In this document: positions 1 through 7,073 of the stretch, one piece after another | Layout: every line of letters begins with the position of its first letter | Numbering within the stretch: position 1 is the stretch's first letter | Assembly (NCBI GenBank): GCA_964653855.1 | Contig: CAZZFV010000059.1 | Span: forward strand, 1 to 10,090 | DNA length: 10,090 nt | DNA from: RGIG3528 sp964653855 | GTDB lineage: Bacteria; Bacillota; Clostridia; Lachnospirales; Lachnospiraceae | Direction of reading: 5' to 3' | The notes under the pieces: model-generated | What the model was told of the DNA's origin: nothing | Seen by the model: the letters and a program-made list of their open reading frames with translations, nothing else | Database searches by the model: none | Translations under genes and position numbers: made by a program

Positions 1-676
1 ACTCGTTTCCGCGCACAACGTGCGTGATTCCCATAAGGTGGTCATCGACAACATTTGCGAAATTGTATGTGGGGAAACCGTCCGACTTAATCAAAATCAT
101 ATCGTCAAGCTCGGCGTTCTCTACCGTAATCTTACCGTAAATGGCATCCGTGAAACTTGTTTCACCGGTTTCCGGAATGTTTTGACGGATTACAAAAGGC
201 ATTCCCGCATCAAGATTCTTTTGAACCTCTTCCTTCGAAAGATGAAGGCAATGCTTGTCATATTTTCTGATTTCCTTTTGATTGTCATCGGAATCCGCAT
301 CGGGATTTACGGGAGTTTTGAGCGAATCGAGGCGTTCCTTGGTGCAGAAGCAATAATAAGCCTCGCCCTTTTCCACAAGTTCCTTCGCATACTTCATATA
401 AATTCCCGCTTTGACACGCTCGGACTGAATGTAGGGACCCACGCCCTTGTCCTTATCGGGGCCCTCATCGTAAGTAAGTCCCGTTTTTTTCAGTGTGTCA
501 TATATGATTTCCGTTGCGCCTTCCACAAAGCGTCCCTGGTCGGTGTCCTCGATTCTGAATATAAAATCGCCGTCCTCATGCTTTGCGATAAGGTAAGCGT
601 AAAGCGCCGTCCTTAAATTTCCCACATGCATCTTTCCCGTGGGACTCGGTGCATAACGTGTACGTATCTTTGCCAT
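1..676 (-). CDS. gltX: Glutamyl-tRNA synthetase (GluRS), N-terminal part, cut by window edge
   Basis: Class I aminoacyl-tRNA synthetase that charges tRNA-Glu (and tRNA-Gln in organisms using the amidotransferase route) in the cytoplasm. Read by translating the minus strand from the ATG at 676-674; about 225 codons are present and the frame stays open to base 1. The N-terminus reads MAKIRTRYAPSPTG, followed by the class I HIGH-type motif as HVGN (residues 17-20) and LRTALY. FRIEDTD lies near residues 40-46. A zinc-binding set like that of E. coli GluRS is visible: C109-x-C111 and Y139-x3-C143. SDGFPTYNFANVVDDHLMGITHV (in part, near 198-220) is the usual end of the catalytic half. The KMSK loop and anticodon-binding domain lie outside the window. 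The Shine-Dalgarno AAGGAG (689-684) sits 7 nt before the ATG, which fixes the start. The gene has its own likely promoter just upstream. Confidence 0.96.
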   Translation of the reverse strand, partial: MAKIRTRYAPSPTGKMHVGNLRTALYAYLIAKHEDGDFIFRIEDTDQGRFVEGATEIIYDTLKKTGLTYDEGPDKDKGVGPYIQSERVKAGIYMKYAKELVEKGEAYYCFCTKERLDSLKTPVNPDADSDDNQKEIRKYDKHCLHLSKEEVQKNLDAGMPFVIRQNIPETGETSFTDAIYGKITVENAELDDMILIKSDGFPTYNFANVVDDHLMGITHVVRGNE

Positions 677-697
677 TTGAACTCTCCTTACTGCCAC

Positions 698-725
698 AAA
701 AAAAGGTGGCACATATAATGCCACC
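698..725 (-). terminator. Intrinsic terminator after the alpha-galactosidase gene
   Basis: On the minus strand GGTGGCA (725-719), a 7-nt loop TTATATG, TGCCACC (711-705) and seven T residues (704-698) form a perfect 7-bp stem plus U-tract, 43 nt after the alpha-galactosidase stop. It should end the sugar operon transcript before gltX. The same TGCCAC arm can instead pair with GTGGCA (697-692) beyond the U-tract, just upstream of the gltX ribosome binding site. Confidence 0.8.
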
Positions 726-727
726 AA

Positions 728-757
728 AGTATAACTCTCCGATCAATCAAAAGTCAA
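728..757 (-). promoter_or_regulatory. Probable sigma-A promoter of gltX
   Basis: On the minus strand TTGACT (757-752) and TATACT (733-728) are separated by 18 bp; each matches the consensus at five of six bases. Initiation would fall near 721, giving a leader of about 45 nt to the gltX ATG. The -35 element begins only 10 nt after the alpha-galactosidase stop codon, and the start site lies inside the terminator hairpin of that gene. The elements are seen directly; activity is inferred. Confidence 0.6.
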
Positions 758-767
758 GTATCCGAGA

Positions 768-3209
768 TTATTCCGTTTGTTCCGTTTCCTCGACTTCCGT
801 CATTTCGTACACTCTCGACTCAAAGTCCGCAAAAAGACGCGTGTTGCTTCCGTATCCCGTTCCCACATAGGTTTGTGAAAGGTTGATGCCTGCGTTGTTT
901 ATGATTTGCCCCGACACAACATATTCTTCCGTTTCGCCGTCAAGCTTTATGAATTTTGAAATAATGTTGTGCACAAGTCCGTTAGCTTTAATATGGAAAG
1001 GAGCCATTGTGTTTATAAGGTCTCCCATCCGCCTTATGTCATGCTTTTTGACCCTGTTGCAGAAGTGGTAAAGTGTGTCGCCCTTTAATCCCGCGCCCTT
1101 AAAAACGGTATGAGAGTAGTTCGGATGCACTTCACCATTTACGATTACGCCGAGTGCATTACTCTTGTCTTCCGAAACAATCATGAATCTTGTAAGCATC
1201 GTGTCAAGGCGCGATGACAAAAATCCTCCCGAATACTTTTCAAACGAGTTTTCGGATACCGTACCGCCGAGTCTTAAGTATGTGCCGAATTGAAGAGTCT
1301 TACGCCACTTTTTGTAAAATGCTACCTGTTCCCCGATTTCCGTAAGTTCCTCTTTCGGAAGATCGCACAAATTAAGCTCATATCCGAATACGCCCGACAA
1401 CGCAACCGCAAAACGCGTGTAAAGCGGCGTTACGCGAAGCGTCTGGTGATTCGGTGACGCAGACACATGGCATGACCACGTGCTTTGCGGATATCCGTAG
1501 GAATAGCCGTTTTGAATCGAAGCGCGCGATACCGCGTCCGTGTTGTCGCTTGCCCAGATTTGAGGGAAATACGAAAGTATTCCGAGATCGAATCTGTTTC
1601 CGCCGGATGCACATCCTTCAAAGAGGATATTGGGGAATCTTTCCGTAAGTTCTTCCATAACGGCGTAAAGTCCGACGATATAGTCGTGCGAAATCGTGCC
1701 CTCCGCGTCAAAATCCCCGCCTATCGAAAAATAATCCGAAAAGTTTCTGTTCATGTCCCATTTCACATAGTCGCACGCACTTCTCGCAAAAACATCCGAC
1801 ATTGCGGCAATTATATGCTCGCGCACTTCCTTCTTCGAAAAATCGAGAAGCATTTGATTACGCTGTAAAGCATGATCGCGCGCGGGATTTTTGATTACCC
1901 AGTCGGGATGGGCGCGGTAAAGATCCGAATCCTCGTTTACCATTTCGGGTTCAACCCAAAGACCGAATTTAAGTCCGAGCGCCTTTACTTTTTTTGAAAG
2001 TCCGCCGATTCCGCCCGGCAGCTTATCCTTATTGTCACACCAGTCGCCGAGAGACACTTTATCGGAATTTCTCTTTCCGAACCAGCCGTCATCCACCACA
2101 AAGAGCTCGATCCCCACATCTTTTGCGGCTTTTGCAAGTTTAAGAAGTCTCATTTCCGATATATCAAAGTAAGCCGCTTCCCACGAATTTAAGAGAACCG
2201 GTCTTTCCGCATACTTATAAGCGCCTCTCACGATATGTTCTCTTACAAACTTATGATTTGCTTCGGAAATTCCGCGGTAACCCGCACTCGAATATGCCAT
2301 AACGCCTTCCGGCGAAAGGAAAGATTCTCCGGGCTTCATCTTTTTACAAAAGAAATCCGAATTTATTCCGCTCAAAATACGAAGCTTTGCGTGTCCGCCA
2401 AACTCTGCCGATTCCCTGTGATTTCCCGAGTAAACGAGGTTTGTCGAATATACTTCGCCCGAGGTTTCCGTAGCGCCCGGCTCCGCATACATAACAAAAG
2501 GATTCGAGTGATTTGAGGAATTTCCCGTTCTCGATTCGGAAGTAAACTTACCACCCGTAAGCATAACGTCGCATTTTTCCATTTCACGGCCCCAGTCGCC
2601 GTGGAAAGAAGTCACCTTTACGATGTCCGCATCAAGCTCTATTCCCGTGCTGTTTAAGGAATTTAAATAAAATTCTTTGTCCGAATCATTTATTATTTCA
2701 GCCGACCTTGTGATTACGTCCGAATCCTCATAAACACAGTAATAAAGCTTAAGCCGCACGTTTTCCGTTTTTTCTTTAAGCGTTACGACGAGCGCGTTGT
2801 TTTCGCCGTTTTCGTCCGCATAGGAGTGAGGAAGGTGTGCTTCCTTATATTTTTTCGCGATTTCCGCGATGCTTACCGCTTCCGCCTTTTCAAACAAAAA
2901 TTCGGTTGCGATTCCGCCGTCCGCCCACTTTATTTCTACAAAAGGCGTTCTCATGTCGCCTTTTCCGAGAGTTGCTGCCTCATATTTTTCGTCGTCCGGA
3001 CAAAGATTGTTGTGAGCCTTGTCGTTTACAACGCTGCAGCCGTTCTGGTTTGACCATTTTTGCATGAGAGCGTTGCGGGCGTTTCCCAAAGTGTCCGCTT
3101 TTGCACCGTAGTAGAGATGCAAAAGTTCACCGTTGTCGGAAACGGTGAACAAATAGGATGTTTTGGGAGTATACAGGTGAAAAAGATTGTCATTTATAAC
3201 TTCTGTCAT
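768..3209 (-). CDS. Alpha-galactosidase, glycoside hydrolase family 36
   Basis: Retaining hydrolase releasing galactose from alpha-1,6-galactosides such as melibiose, raffinose or stachyose. The protein has 813 residues; bacterial GH36 enzymes are usually about 720-750, so it is slightly long. The N-terminal beta-supersandwich covers roughly 1-330, the TIM barrel roughly 335-680, and a C-terminal beta domain the rest. GH36 signatures visible: VVDDGWFG (371-378), KFGLWVEPEMV (414-424), KWDMNR with the expected nucleophile D485, EGCASGGNRFD (531-541), and WASDNTDA with the expected acid/base D555. There is no signal peptide or membrane segment, so it acts in the cytoplasm, consistent with the symporter gene upstream. 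The C-terminus ends in a glutamate/threonine-rich tail (about 803-813). The ATG at 3209 is preceded by GGAGG (3219-3215) at 5 nt. It lies 78 nt after the symporter gene. Named aga, rafA or melA in different organisms; the exact substrate cannot be read from the sequence. Confidence 0.95.
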   Translation of the reverse strand: MTEVINDNLFHLYTPKTSYLFTVSDNGELLHLYYGAKADTLGNARNALMQKWSNQNGCSVVNDKAHNNLCPDDEKYEAATLGKGDMRTPFVEIKWADGGIATEFLFEKAEAVSIAEIAKKYKEAHLPHSYADENGENNALVVTLKEKTENVRLKLYYCVYEDSDVITRSAEIINDSDKEFYLNSLNSTGIELDADIVKVTSFHGDWGREMEKCDVMLTGGKFTSESRTGNSSNHSNPFVMYAEPGATETSGEVYSTNLVYSGNHRESAEFGGHAKLRILSGINSDFFCKKMKPGESFLSPEGVMAYSSAGYRGISEANHKFVREHIVRGAYKYAERPVLLNSWEAAYFDISEMRLLKLAKAAKDVGIELFVVDDGWFGKRNSDKVSLGDWCDNKDKLPGGIGGLSKKVKALGLKFGLWVEPEMVNEDSDLYRAHPDWVIKNPARDHALQRNQMLLDFSKKEVREHIIAAMSDVFARSACDYVKWDMNRNFSDYFSIGGDFDAEGTISHDYIVGLYAVMEELTERFPNILFEGCASGGNRFDLGILSYFPQIWASDNTDAVSRASIQNGYSYGYPQSTWSCHVSASPNHQTLRVTPLYTRFAVALSGVFGYELNLCDLPKEELTEIGEQVAFYKKWRKTLQFGTYLRLGGTVSENSFEKYSGGFLSSRLDTMLTRFMIVSEDKSNALGVIVNGEVHPNYSHTVFKGAGLKGDTLYHFCNRVKKHDIRRMGDLINTMAPFHIKANGLVHNIISKFIKLDGETEEYVVSGQIINNAGINLSQTYVGTGYGSNTRLFADFESRVYEMTEVEETEQTE

Positions 3210-3287
3210 ATGTACCTCCGGTCATATAAGGATTTTATAATATTGAAGTCAAAAGGTATTTAACCTCAACAAAGTGAAAAAACACTA

Positions 3288-4760
3288 TTATTTATTTTTT
3301 CCTGTTTCAATCTCCTTACATATTTTATCATATTCTTCTTCATCAAGCTTATACTTTTTCATATAAAGTATGTAAGATACGAACATGAGCACAAGAGGAA
3401 GCACGGACATGCATATAAGAAGTCCGTTTGTTTCGCCCGGTGTGACGCTCTTTAAGGCTTCCGCGATACCGGCTGATTTTTCCGCGCTCGTGATTGTGCC
3501 GGAGTTTGCTTTGGTTTCAAAATCGGAAATCTGGTTCGTGTACTTTGTTACACCGAAAATCATATAAATTCCGGATGTCATAAGAAGGAAAAGTGCCGAT
3601 CCGAGCTTTGTGATAAAAGGTCTTACGGATGTGATGATTCCTTCGCTTCTCTCACCGAACTTGAGTTCGTTGTATTCAACCGTGTTCATTATCGAAATCA
3701 TCATGATGAGGTAATAGCTGTAGTTACCGAAGTTTCCGAGCATATAGCCGAGTGTTAAGCCCCAGAACTTGATGTTTGCGGGAAGCAAGAGTCCCGAGAA
3801 CAAAATCATGAGATAGCCGATCGTCGACACGATCATCATGTAGCTCATGAACTTTTTGCGGTGAACGTGTCTCGAAATCATGGGATATGTGATCATAAGA
3901 ACAGCGGTTGCCATCATTCCGACGGTCTGGAAAAGCGAATAGTTGCTTCCTTCATAACCAAACGTAAAGTAGAGATATGTCGAACCGAGACCGCCGCCGA
4001 TAAGGCCGTTACCAACCTGCTGAATCAGGAAGATAAGTGCAATCCACATAAGCTGGTCGTTGCCCGTGATCGTGCTTATGATCTTTTTCACGCTGACGCG
4101 TGTCTTGGGCTCGGTGTTTACGTCTCTGCTTTCCTTAACGCCGATAAGCGTGAAGAGCGCAAAGAGAGGCGTGATAATCGAAATCACGATTGCGATGACG
4201 CCGTATGCCGTCTGAGCGTTGCCGCCGATTGCCTTGTCGCCCGCCGTAAAAATGGGAAGAAGGATTCCCACAAGCGTTCCGCCGACACCCGCGCAGAATG
4301 TTGCGCGAGAGGTAAGCCGGTTTCTCATATCGGCATCCGATGAAAGTGCCGGAACCATTCCCCAATAGGAGATGTCGCACATTGTGTATGTGATCGAGTA
4401 CATTATGTACATGCATCCGAAAAGGATGATAAACGGCCATCCCTGAAGCTTTGTGTTGAACGTCGTTATTATTACGGCGCCCGTCGAAACGCATCCCGCA
4501 AGGAGCCAGGGCTTGAATTTGCCCCACTTTGTGCGTGTTGCTTCGATGATGTTTCCCATGATGGGATCGTTTAATGCGTCAAACACTCTCGCAAAAACCA
4601 TGATTGCGGTTACCGCACCGAGCTGCGCATTTGTAAGGCTTCTGGTAAACATGATGTAGGTCAGAAGGTAGCTCGACACAAGCGCATATACCATGTCGCG
4701 TCCGATTGTTCCGAGCGGGTAAAAGATAAGATTTTTCTTATCGCTGGCTGATTTTGACAT
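3288..4760 (-). CDS. GPH-family (MelB-like) glycoside:cation symporter
   Basis: Membrane protein of the glycoside-pentoside-hexuronide:cation symporter family (major facilitator fold), 490 residues against about 470 for E. coli MelB. It has alternating hydrophobic segments consistent with twelve membrane helices. The family motif is clear: FDALNDPIMGN (60-70), with D61 and D65 matching the paired aspartates that bind the coupling cation in MelB, then TKWGKFKPWLL (77-87) in the first cytoplasmic loop. YTMCDISYWGMVPALS (125-140) and RNRLTSRATF (146-155) are also typical. The C-terminus is a charged cytoplasmic tail. The ATG (4760-4758) is one nucleotide after the stop of the upstream gene, and its Shine-Dalgarno AAAGGAG lies inside that gene's last codons, indicating translational coupling. 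Next to a cytoplasmic alpha-galactosidase, the likely cargo is an alpha-galactoside; Na+ versus H+ coupling cannot be decided. Confidence 0.93.
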   Translation of the reverse strand: MSKSASDKKNLIFYPLGTIGRDMVYALVSSYLLTYIMFTRSLTNAQLGAVTAIMVFARVFDALNDPIMGNIIEATRTKWGKFKPWLLAGCVSTGAVIITTFNTKLQGWPFIILFGCMYIMYSITYTMCDISYWGMVPALSSDADMRNRLTSRATFCAGVGGTLVGILLPIFTAGDKAIGGNAQTAYGVIAIVISIITPLFALFTLIGVKESRDVNTEPKTRVSVKKIISTITGNDQLMWIALIFLIQQVGNGLIGGGLGSTYLYFTFGYEGSNYSLFQTVGMMATAVLMITYPMISRHVHRKKFMSYMMIVSTIGYLMILFSGLLLPANIKFWGLTLGYMLGNFGNYSYYLIMMISIMNTVEYNELKFGERSEGIITSVRPFITKLGSALFLLMTSGIYMIFGVTKYTNQISDFETKANSGTITSAEKSAGIAEALKSVTPGETNGLLICMSVLPLVLMFVSYILYMKKYKLDEEEYDKICKEIETGKNK

Positions 4761-4761
4761 A

Positions 4762-6264
4762 TTATTCTCCTTTGTTTTTATTTTTAAGCTTCATCGCTTC
4801 CTGTACAACTTTATAGCCGCCGTCATAAATTCCCGATTGCTTGTTCTTAATTATGTTTTCGCACATCATGGGAAGAAGCACGGGATCGTTCATAAAGAGC
4901 TCAATCATTTGAAGCGTATGCGGAATGTCCCTGCACTCAAGCGTTCCGTCTCCGATTTCCGCAGAATGTACGGCACCCCATTGTTCATGACCGCCCACAC
5001 GTCTTATAAAGAGCTTGGGAACGGGATAAAACGAAAGTTCCGACGGCTTTGTGACAAGCACGTCGCACAAACGCATCAGGATATTCGTGCAATAAACCGC
5101 CTCAAATATGTTTTCGTGCCAAAACGCGTGAATTCCGTTTGCAAGAGAAACATTATCGAGATTCTCGTTCAACATATCGGGCATTCTTTCCTGTAAGGAA
5201 CGCTTGTCGCCGTTATCAAAATGTGCGACCGCCATACTTTTAAGCTCCGGAATTTCTGCCGTAAGCGATTCCCAAACGTTTTTGTAATCGCCCACATTCA
5301 CATAAAGCGCGGCTTTTCCCGCCTTTACATGGGGAATCAGGTATTTTATGATTTCCGCAAAAATTTCCTTTTGCGCGCCCGCACCGCCGATTGTGAGTAA
5401 GAATCGTATGGGTGCTCCGTTCTTTTTACGGCTCATTCTCTTTTCGCAATCCGCTTCGATATTTTTTACAAGTTCGTCATCCACATAGTGACCCGTGTAA
5501 ATAAGCGAATCGTAAGGCATCGGATGAACAACCTTTTCTTTTAGGAAACCGTTTCCGATGCGATATCCTTCGTATGCGTACCATGTCTGAACCGTGTGGA
5601 GAGCGCCTTCCGCATAGTGTAAAGCCATCGGCCAGTTGTCGGGAACGGCATTCACAACATACTTCATATCCGCGTGAAGAGCCGCCTGCGCCGGCCAAAC
5701 GTGTGTTGCGACAACGGGAATTGTTTTCGGCACATTTTTGTAAACCGGCGCCATGAGCTCTGCGTTCTTCTGATCCGACGCATTGTAGGAAAGCTGTCTG
5801 AATCCCTCATAATTCATCGGTTCCCACACAAGTTTATTGAATAACGAAAACTTTTGCGAAAGACGCGACCCAAGCGAATAAAGGTCATTCTGCGCACCGA
5901 TAACGCGTGTGCATGTCGTGTTCGGATACGAATTTAAATCCATCCAATAAGGAGTGTATCCGAGTGCCCTCGCACACGACGCTATTGCCATCGAGATTCT
6001 GTAGTGACCGAATCCCATGCGGATATTTCCCACGATTATTCCCTTTTCGGTGTCGAAGGGCTCCGTTCCTTCCGTGTCCGTTATCAAAATATTTTTGATT
6101 CCGAGCACGTCACCGATATAGGCATTCTTTTCGATCGTGATTTTGTAATCCGCTTTCGAATCGTCTCCGTACTTTTTTTGATACTTGAGCTTTGATTTAA
6201 GTGCCTTTCTTTGTACTTTCGCGGGCATCTCATTACCAAAAATCTCTTTGCTTCTGTCTTCCAT
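4762..6264 (-). CDS. GT-B-like (MGDG synthase/MurG-like) protein of unknown function
   Basis: I do not recognise a named family with confidence. The 500-residue protein has no signal peptide or membrane helix. Residues 1-40 are lysine-rich. GIIVGNIRMGFGHYR (75-89) followed by an alanine-rich helix and WMDLNSYP (107-114) resembles the glycine-rich GxGH loop starting the N-terminal Rossmann domain of MGDG synthases and MurG. RFLLTIGGAGAQKE (287-300) is the expected start of a second Rossmann domain. DVLVTKPSELSFYPVP (401-416) and RRVGGHEQWGAVHSAEIGDG (421-440) sit where GT28-type enzymes bind the nucleotide-sugar donor. GT-B fold with glycosyltransferase or epimerase-like chemistry is therefore inference. 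The start taken is ATG (6264-6262), overlapping the tetR stop as TGATG, with AAAGGAG about 7 nt upstream; a TTG one codon earlier is less likely. The tight packing implies a role in the same galactoside pathway. Confidence 0.75.
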   Translation of the reverse strand: MEDRSKEIFGNEMPAKVQRKALKSKLKYQKKYGDDSKADYKITIEKNAYIGDVLGIKNILITDTEGTEPFDTEKGIIVGNIRMGFGHYRISMAIASCARALGYTPYWMDLNSYPNTTCTRVIGAQNDLYSLGSRLSQKFSLFNKLVWEPMNYEGFRQLSYNASDQKNAELMAPVYKNVPKTIPVVATHVWPAQAALHADMKYVVNAVPDNWPMALHYAEGALHTVQTWYAYEGYRIGNGFLKEKVVHPMPYDSLIYTGHYVDDELVKNIEADCEKRMSRKKNGAPIRFLLTIGGAGAQKEIFAEIIKYLIPHVKAGKAALYVNVGDYKNVWESLTAEIPELKSMAVAHFDNGDKRSLQERMPDMLNENLDNVSLANGIHAFWHENIFEAVYCTNILMRLCDVLVTKPSELSFYPVPKLFIRRVGGHEQWGAVHSAEIGDGTLECRDIPHTLQMIELFMNDPVLLPMMCENIIKNKQSGIYDGGYKVVQEAMKLKNKNKGE

Positions 6265-6827
6265 CAATTTTCTCCTTTCACCGTAATGCCTTCCATAATA
6301 ATGTCTATCATTTCATTTAGTCCCTGTTCGTAAGACATGTCGTTTTCGATCAAAACATCACTTCCGAAAAACGCGCTTATGGTGCTTTCTATCATTGCCT
6401 TTAAGATCGGAATTTTAATTCTTTTTATTTTCCCCTGCGCCATCCCGCTTTCAAGAAGCGCTATTGTCGCATCCCAGTCGGTTTGCAGGTATTTTTCGAC
6501 TTTTTTGTAAACCTTCGGCTCTTTTTCCTTTAATTTGTAAAGATTGCTGAGCCCGATGTTCCGGTATCTTTCGGGAAGCACAATGATTATGTTTCTGATC
6601 TTCTCCGTAATATCGAGGTTAGGATCCGCAAGCACCTCCTGCTCGCTTCTTTTTATATCCGTAAAGCAGTAATCGGCGATTCCCAAAAACAAGTCTTCCT
6701 TGCTCTTAAAAAACTTATATATTGTTTTTTTGCTCATACCGAGAGAGGCAGCCACATCGTCCATCGTAAAGTTGAGACCGTGTATGCTGAACTCGTCGAT
6801 TGCCGCAAGTATTATTTTTTCCTTCAC
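6264..6827 (-). CDS. TetR/AcrR-family transcriptional regulator
   Basis: DNA-binding regulator of 187 residues, a normal size for the family. The N-terminal helix-turn-helix domain spans about 1-50: IDEFSIHGLNFTMDDVAASL (10-29), then GMSKKTIYKFFKSKEDLF (30-47), the typical recognition-helix sequence. The C-terminal ligand/dimerisation domain (about 55-187) is divergent, as usual, so the inducer cannot be predicted. The start is a GTG at 6827-6825 with AAAGGA 6-7 nt upstream; no in-frame ATG near it would keep the whole HTH. It is the first gene of the four-gene sugar operon, and its stop overlaps the next start by one base. A perfect inverted repeat in the promoter region suggests autorepression together with control of the downstream genes. 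A TetR regulator is less common than LacI or AraC types for an alpha-galactoside operon. Confidence 0.94.
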   Translation of the reverse strand: MKEKIILAAIDEFSIHGLNFTMDDVAASLGMSKKTIYKFFKSKEDLFLGIADYCFTDIKRSEQEVLADPNLDITEKIRNIIIVLPERYRNIGLSNLYKLKEKEPKVYKKVEKYLQTDWDATIALLESGMAQGKIKRIKIPILKAMIESTISAFFGSDVLIENDMSYEQGLNEMIDIIMEGITVKGEN

Positions 6828-6847
6828 TTTTGTTCCTTTCGATTCCG

Positions 6848-6876
6848 ATTATACTGAAGTTTCCGCTTCCCGCGGA
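6848..6876 (-). promoter_or_regulatory. Probable promoter of the tetR-transporter-galactosidase operon
   Basis: A perfect TATAAT lies on the minus strand at 6853-6848. No good -35 hexamer is present at 17 bp (TCCGCG at 6876-6871), where the right arm of the inverted repeat 6858-6880 is found instead. Initiation would be near 6841, leaving a very short leader before the GTG start at 6827. The weak -35 overlapped by a palindrome fits a repressed promoter. Confidence 0.55.
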
Positions 6877-6880
6877 AACT
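6858..6880. promoter_or_regulatory. Candidate TetR operator: perfect 9-bp inverted repeat
   Basis: AGTTTCCGC (6858-6866) and GCGGAAACT (6872-6880) are exact reverse complements around a 5-bp spacer. The 23-bp element covers the spacer and -35 position of the minus-strand promoter, the classical place for an operator. The half-site GGAAAC recurs at 6882-6887 and, inverted, at 6904-6909. Assignment to the adjacent TetR protein is by proximity only. Confidence 0.6.
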
Positions 6881-6909
6881 CGGAAACTCATATCCGTTTC
6901 ACGGTTTCC
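6874..6909. repeat. Imperfect palindrome of tandem GGAAAC half-sites
   Basis: The left arm (6874-6887) holds two GGAAAC units 8 bp apart. The right arm (6896-6909) holds GTTTCA and GTTTCC, also 8 bp apart. The arms match at 11 of 14 positions when one is inverted, around an 8-bp centre. The left arm shares its first half-site with the 6858-6880 palindrome, so this is probably an extension of the operator region. Confidence 0.45.
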
Positions 6910-6944
6910 ATCTTAACACGTCTTTTTTGTTCAGTCTATGTGAA

Positions 6945-6987
6945 TTGTGCACAAAAAGGAAATGCATTTTTGTGCATTTTGCACAAA
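6945..6987. promoter_or_regulatory. Paired TTGTGCA palindromes upstream of the zinc-ribbon gene
   Basis: TTGTGCACAA (6945-6954) is a perfect 10-bp palindrome. TTTGTGCA (6969-6976), TTT and TGCACAAA (6980-6987) form a perfect 8-bp inverted repeat. Between and within them TGCATTTT occurs twice with a 10-bp period (6963-6970, 6973-6980). The block lies just before the plus-strand -35 box at 6999, a position suited to a regulator of that promoter. The binding protein is unknown. Confidence 0.4.
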
Positions 6988-6998
6988 GAAACATTTTC

Positions 6999-7027
6999 TT
7001 GTAAATTTTTATTTATGATATTATAAT
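6999..7027 (+). promoter_or_regulatory. Probable sigma-A promoter of the zinc-ribbon membrane protein gene
   Basis: TTGTAA (6999-7004) and a perfect TATAAT (7022-7027) are separated by exactly 17 bp in AT-rich DNA. Initiation near 7034 would give a leader of about 40 nt to the ATG at 7074. No other plus-strand promoter of similar quality was seen in this spacer. Confidence 0.65.
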
Positions 7028-7073
7028 AAACTTGATTTTTTAAATCATTGTTTTACGGCATATGGGGGAAATC

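Noticed and set aside
20..616. Long plus-strand open frame of 198 codons
   Set aside because: It is antisense to the clear GluRS frame, has no ribosome binding site, and its product resembles no folded family.
677..767. T-box riboswitch before gltX, as in many Firmicute aminoacyl-tRNA synthetase genes
   Set aside because: The gap is only 91 bp, far too short for a T-box leader, and the conserved T-box sequence is absent; the hairpin there is an ordinary terminator.
3210..3287. Terminator or internal promoter between the symporter and alpha-galactosidase genes
   Set aside because: Only two 4-bp hairpins (3273-3286 and 3254-3266) and loosely spaced TTGACT/TATAAA-like hexamers are present; none has acceptable stem strength or -35/-10 spacing.
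3861..4343. Plus-strand open frame of 160 codons opposite the symporter gene
   Set aside because: Its His/Arg/Lys-rich product is the usual shadow of a membrane protein gene, and there is no promoter or ribosome binding site.
7033..7047. Inverted repeat TGATTT-TTT-AAATCA in the leader of the zinc-ribbon gene
   Set aside because: It is short and entirely AT-rich apart from one G-C pair, so it is expected by chance in such DNA.
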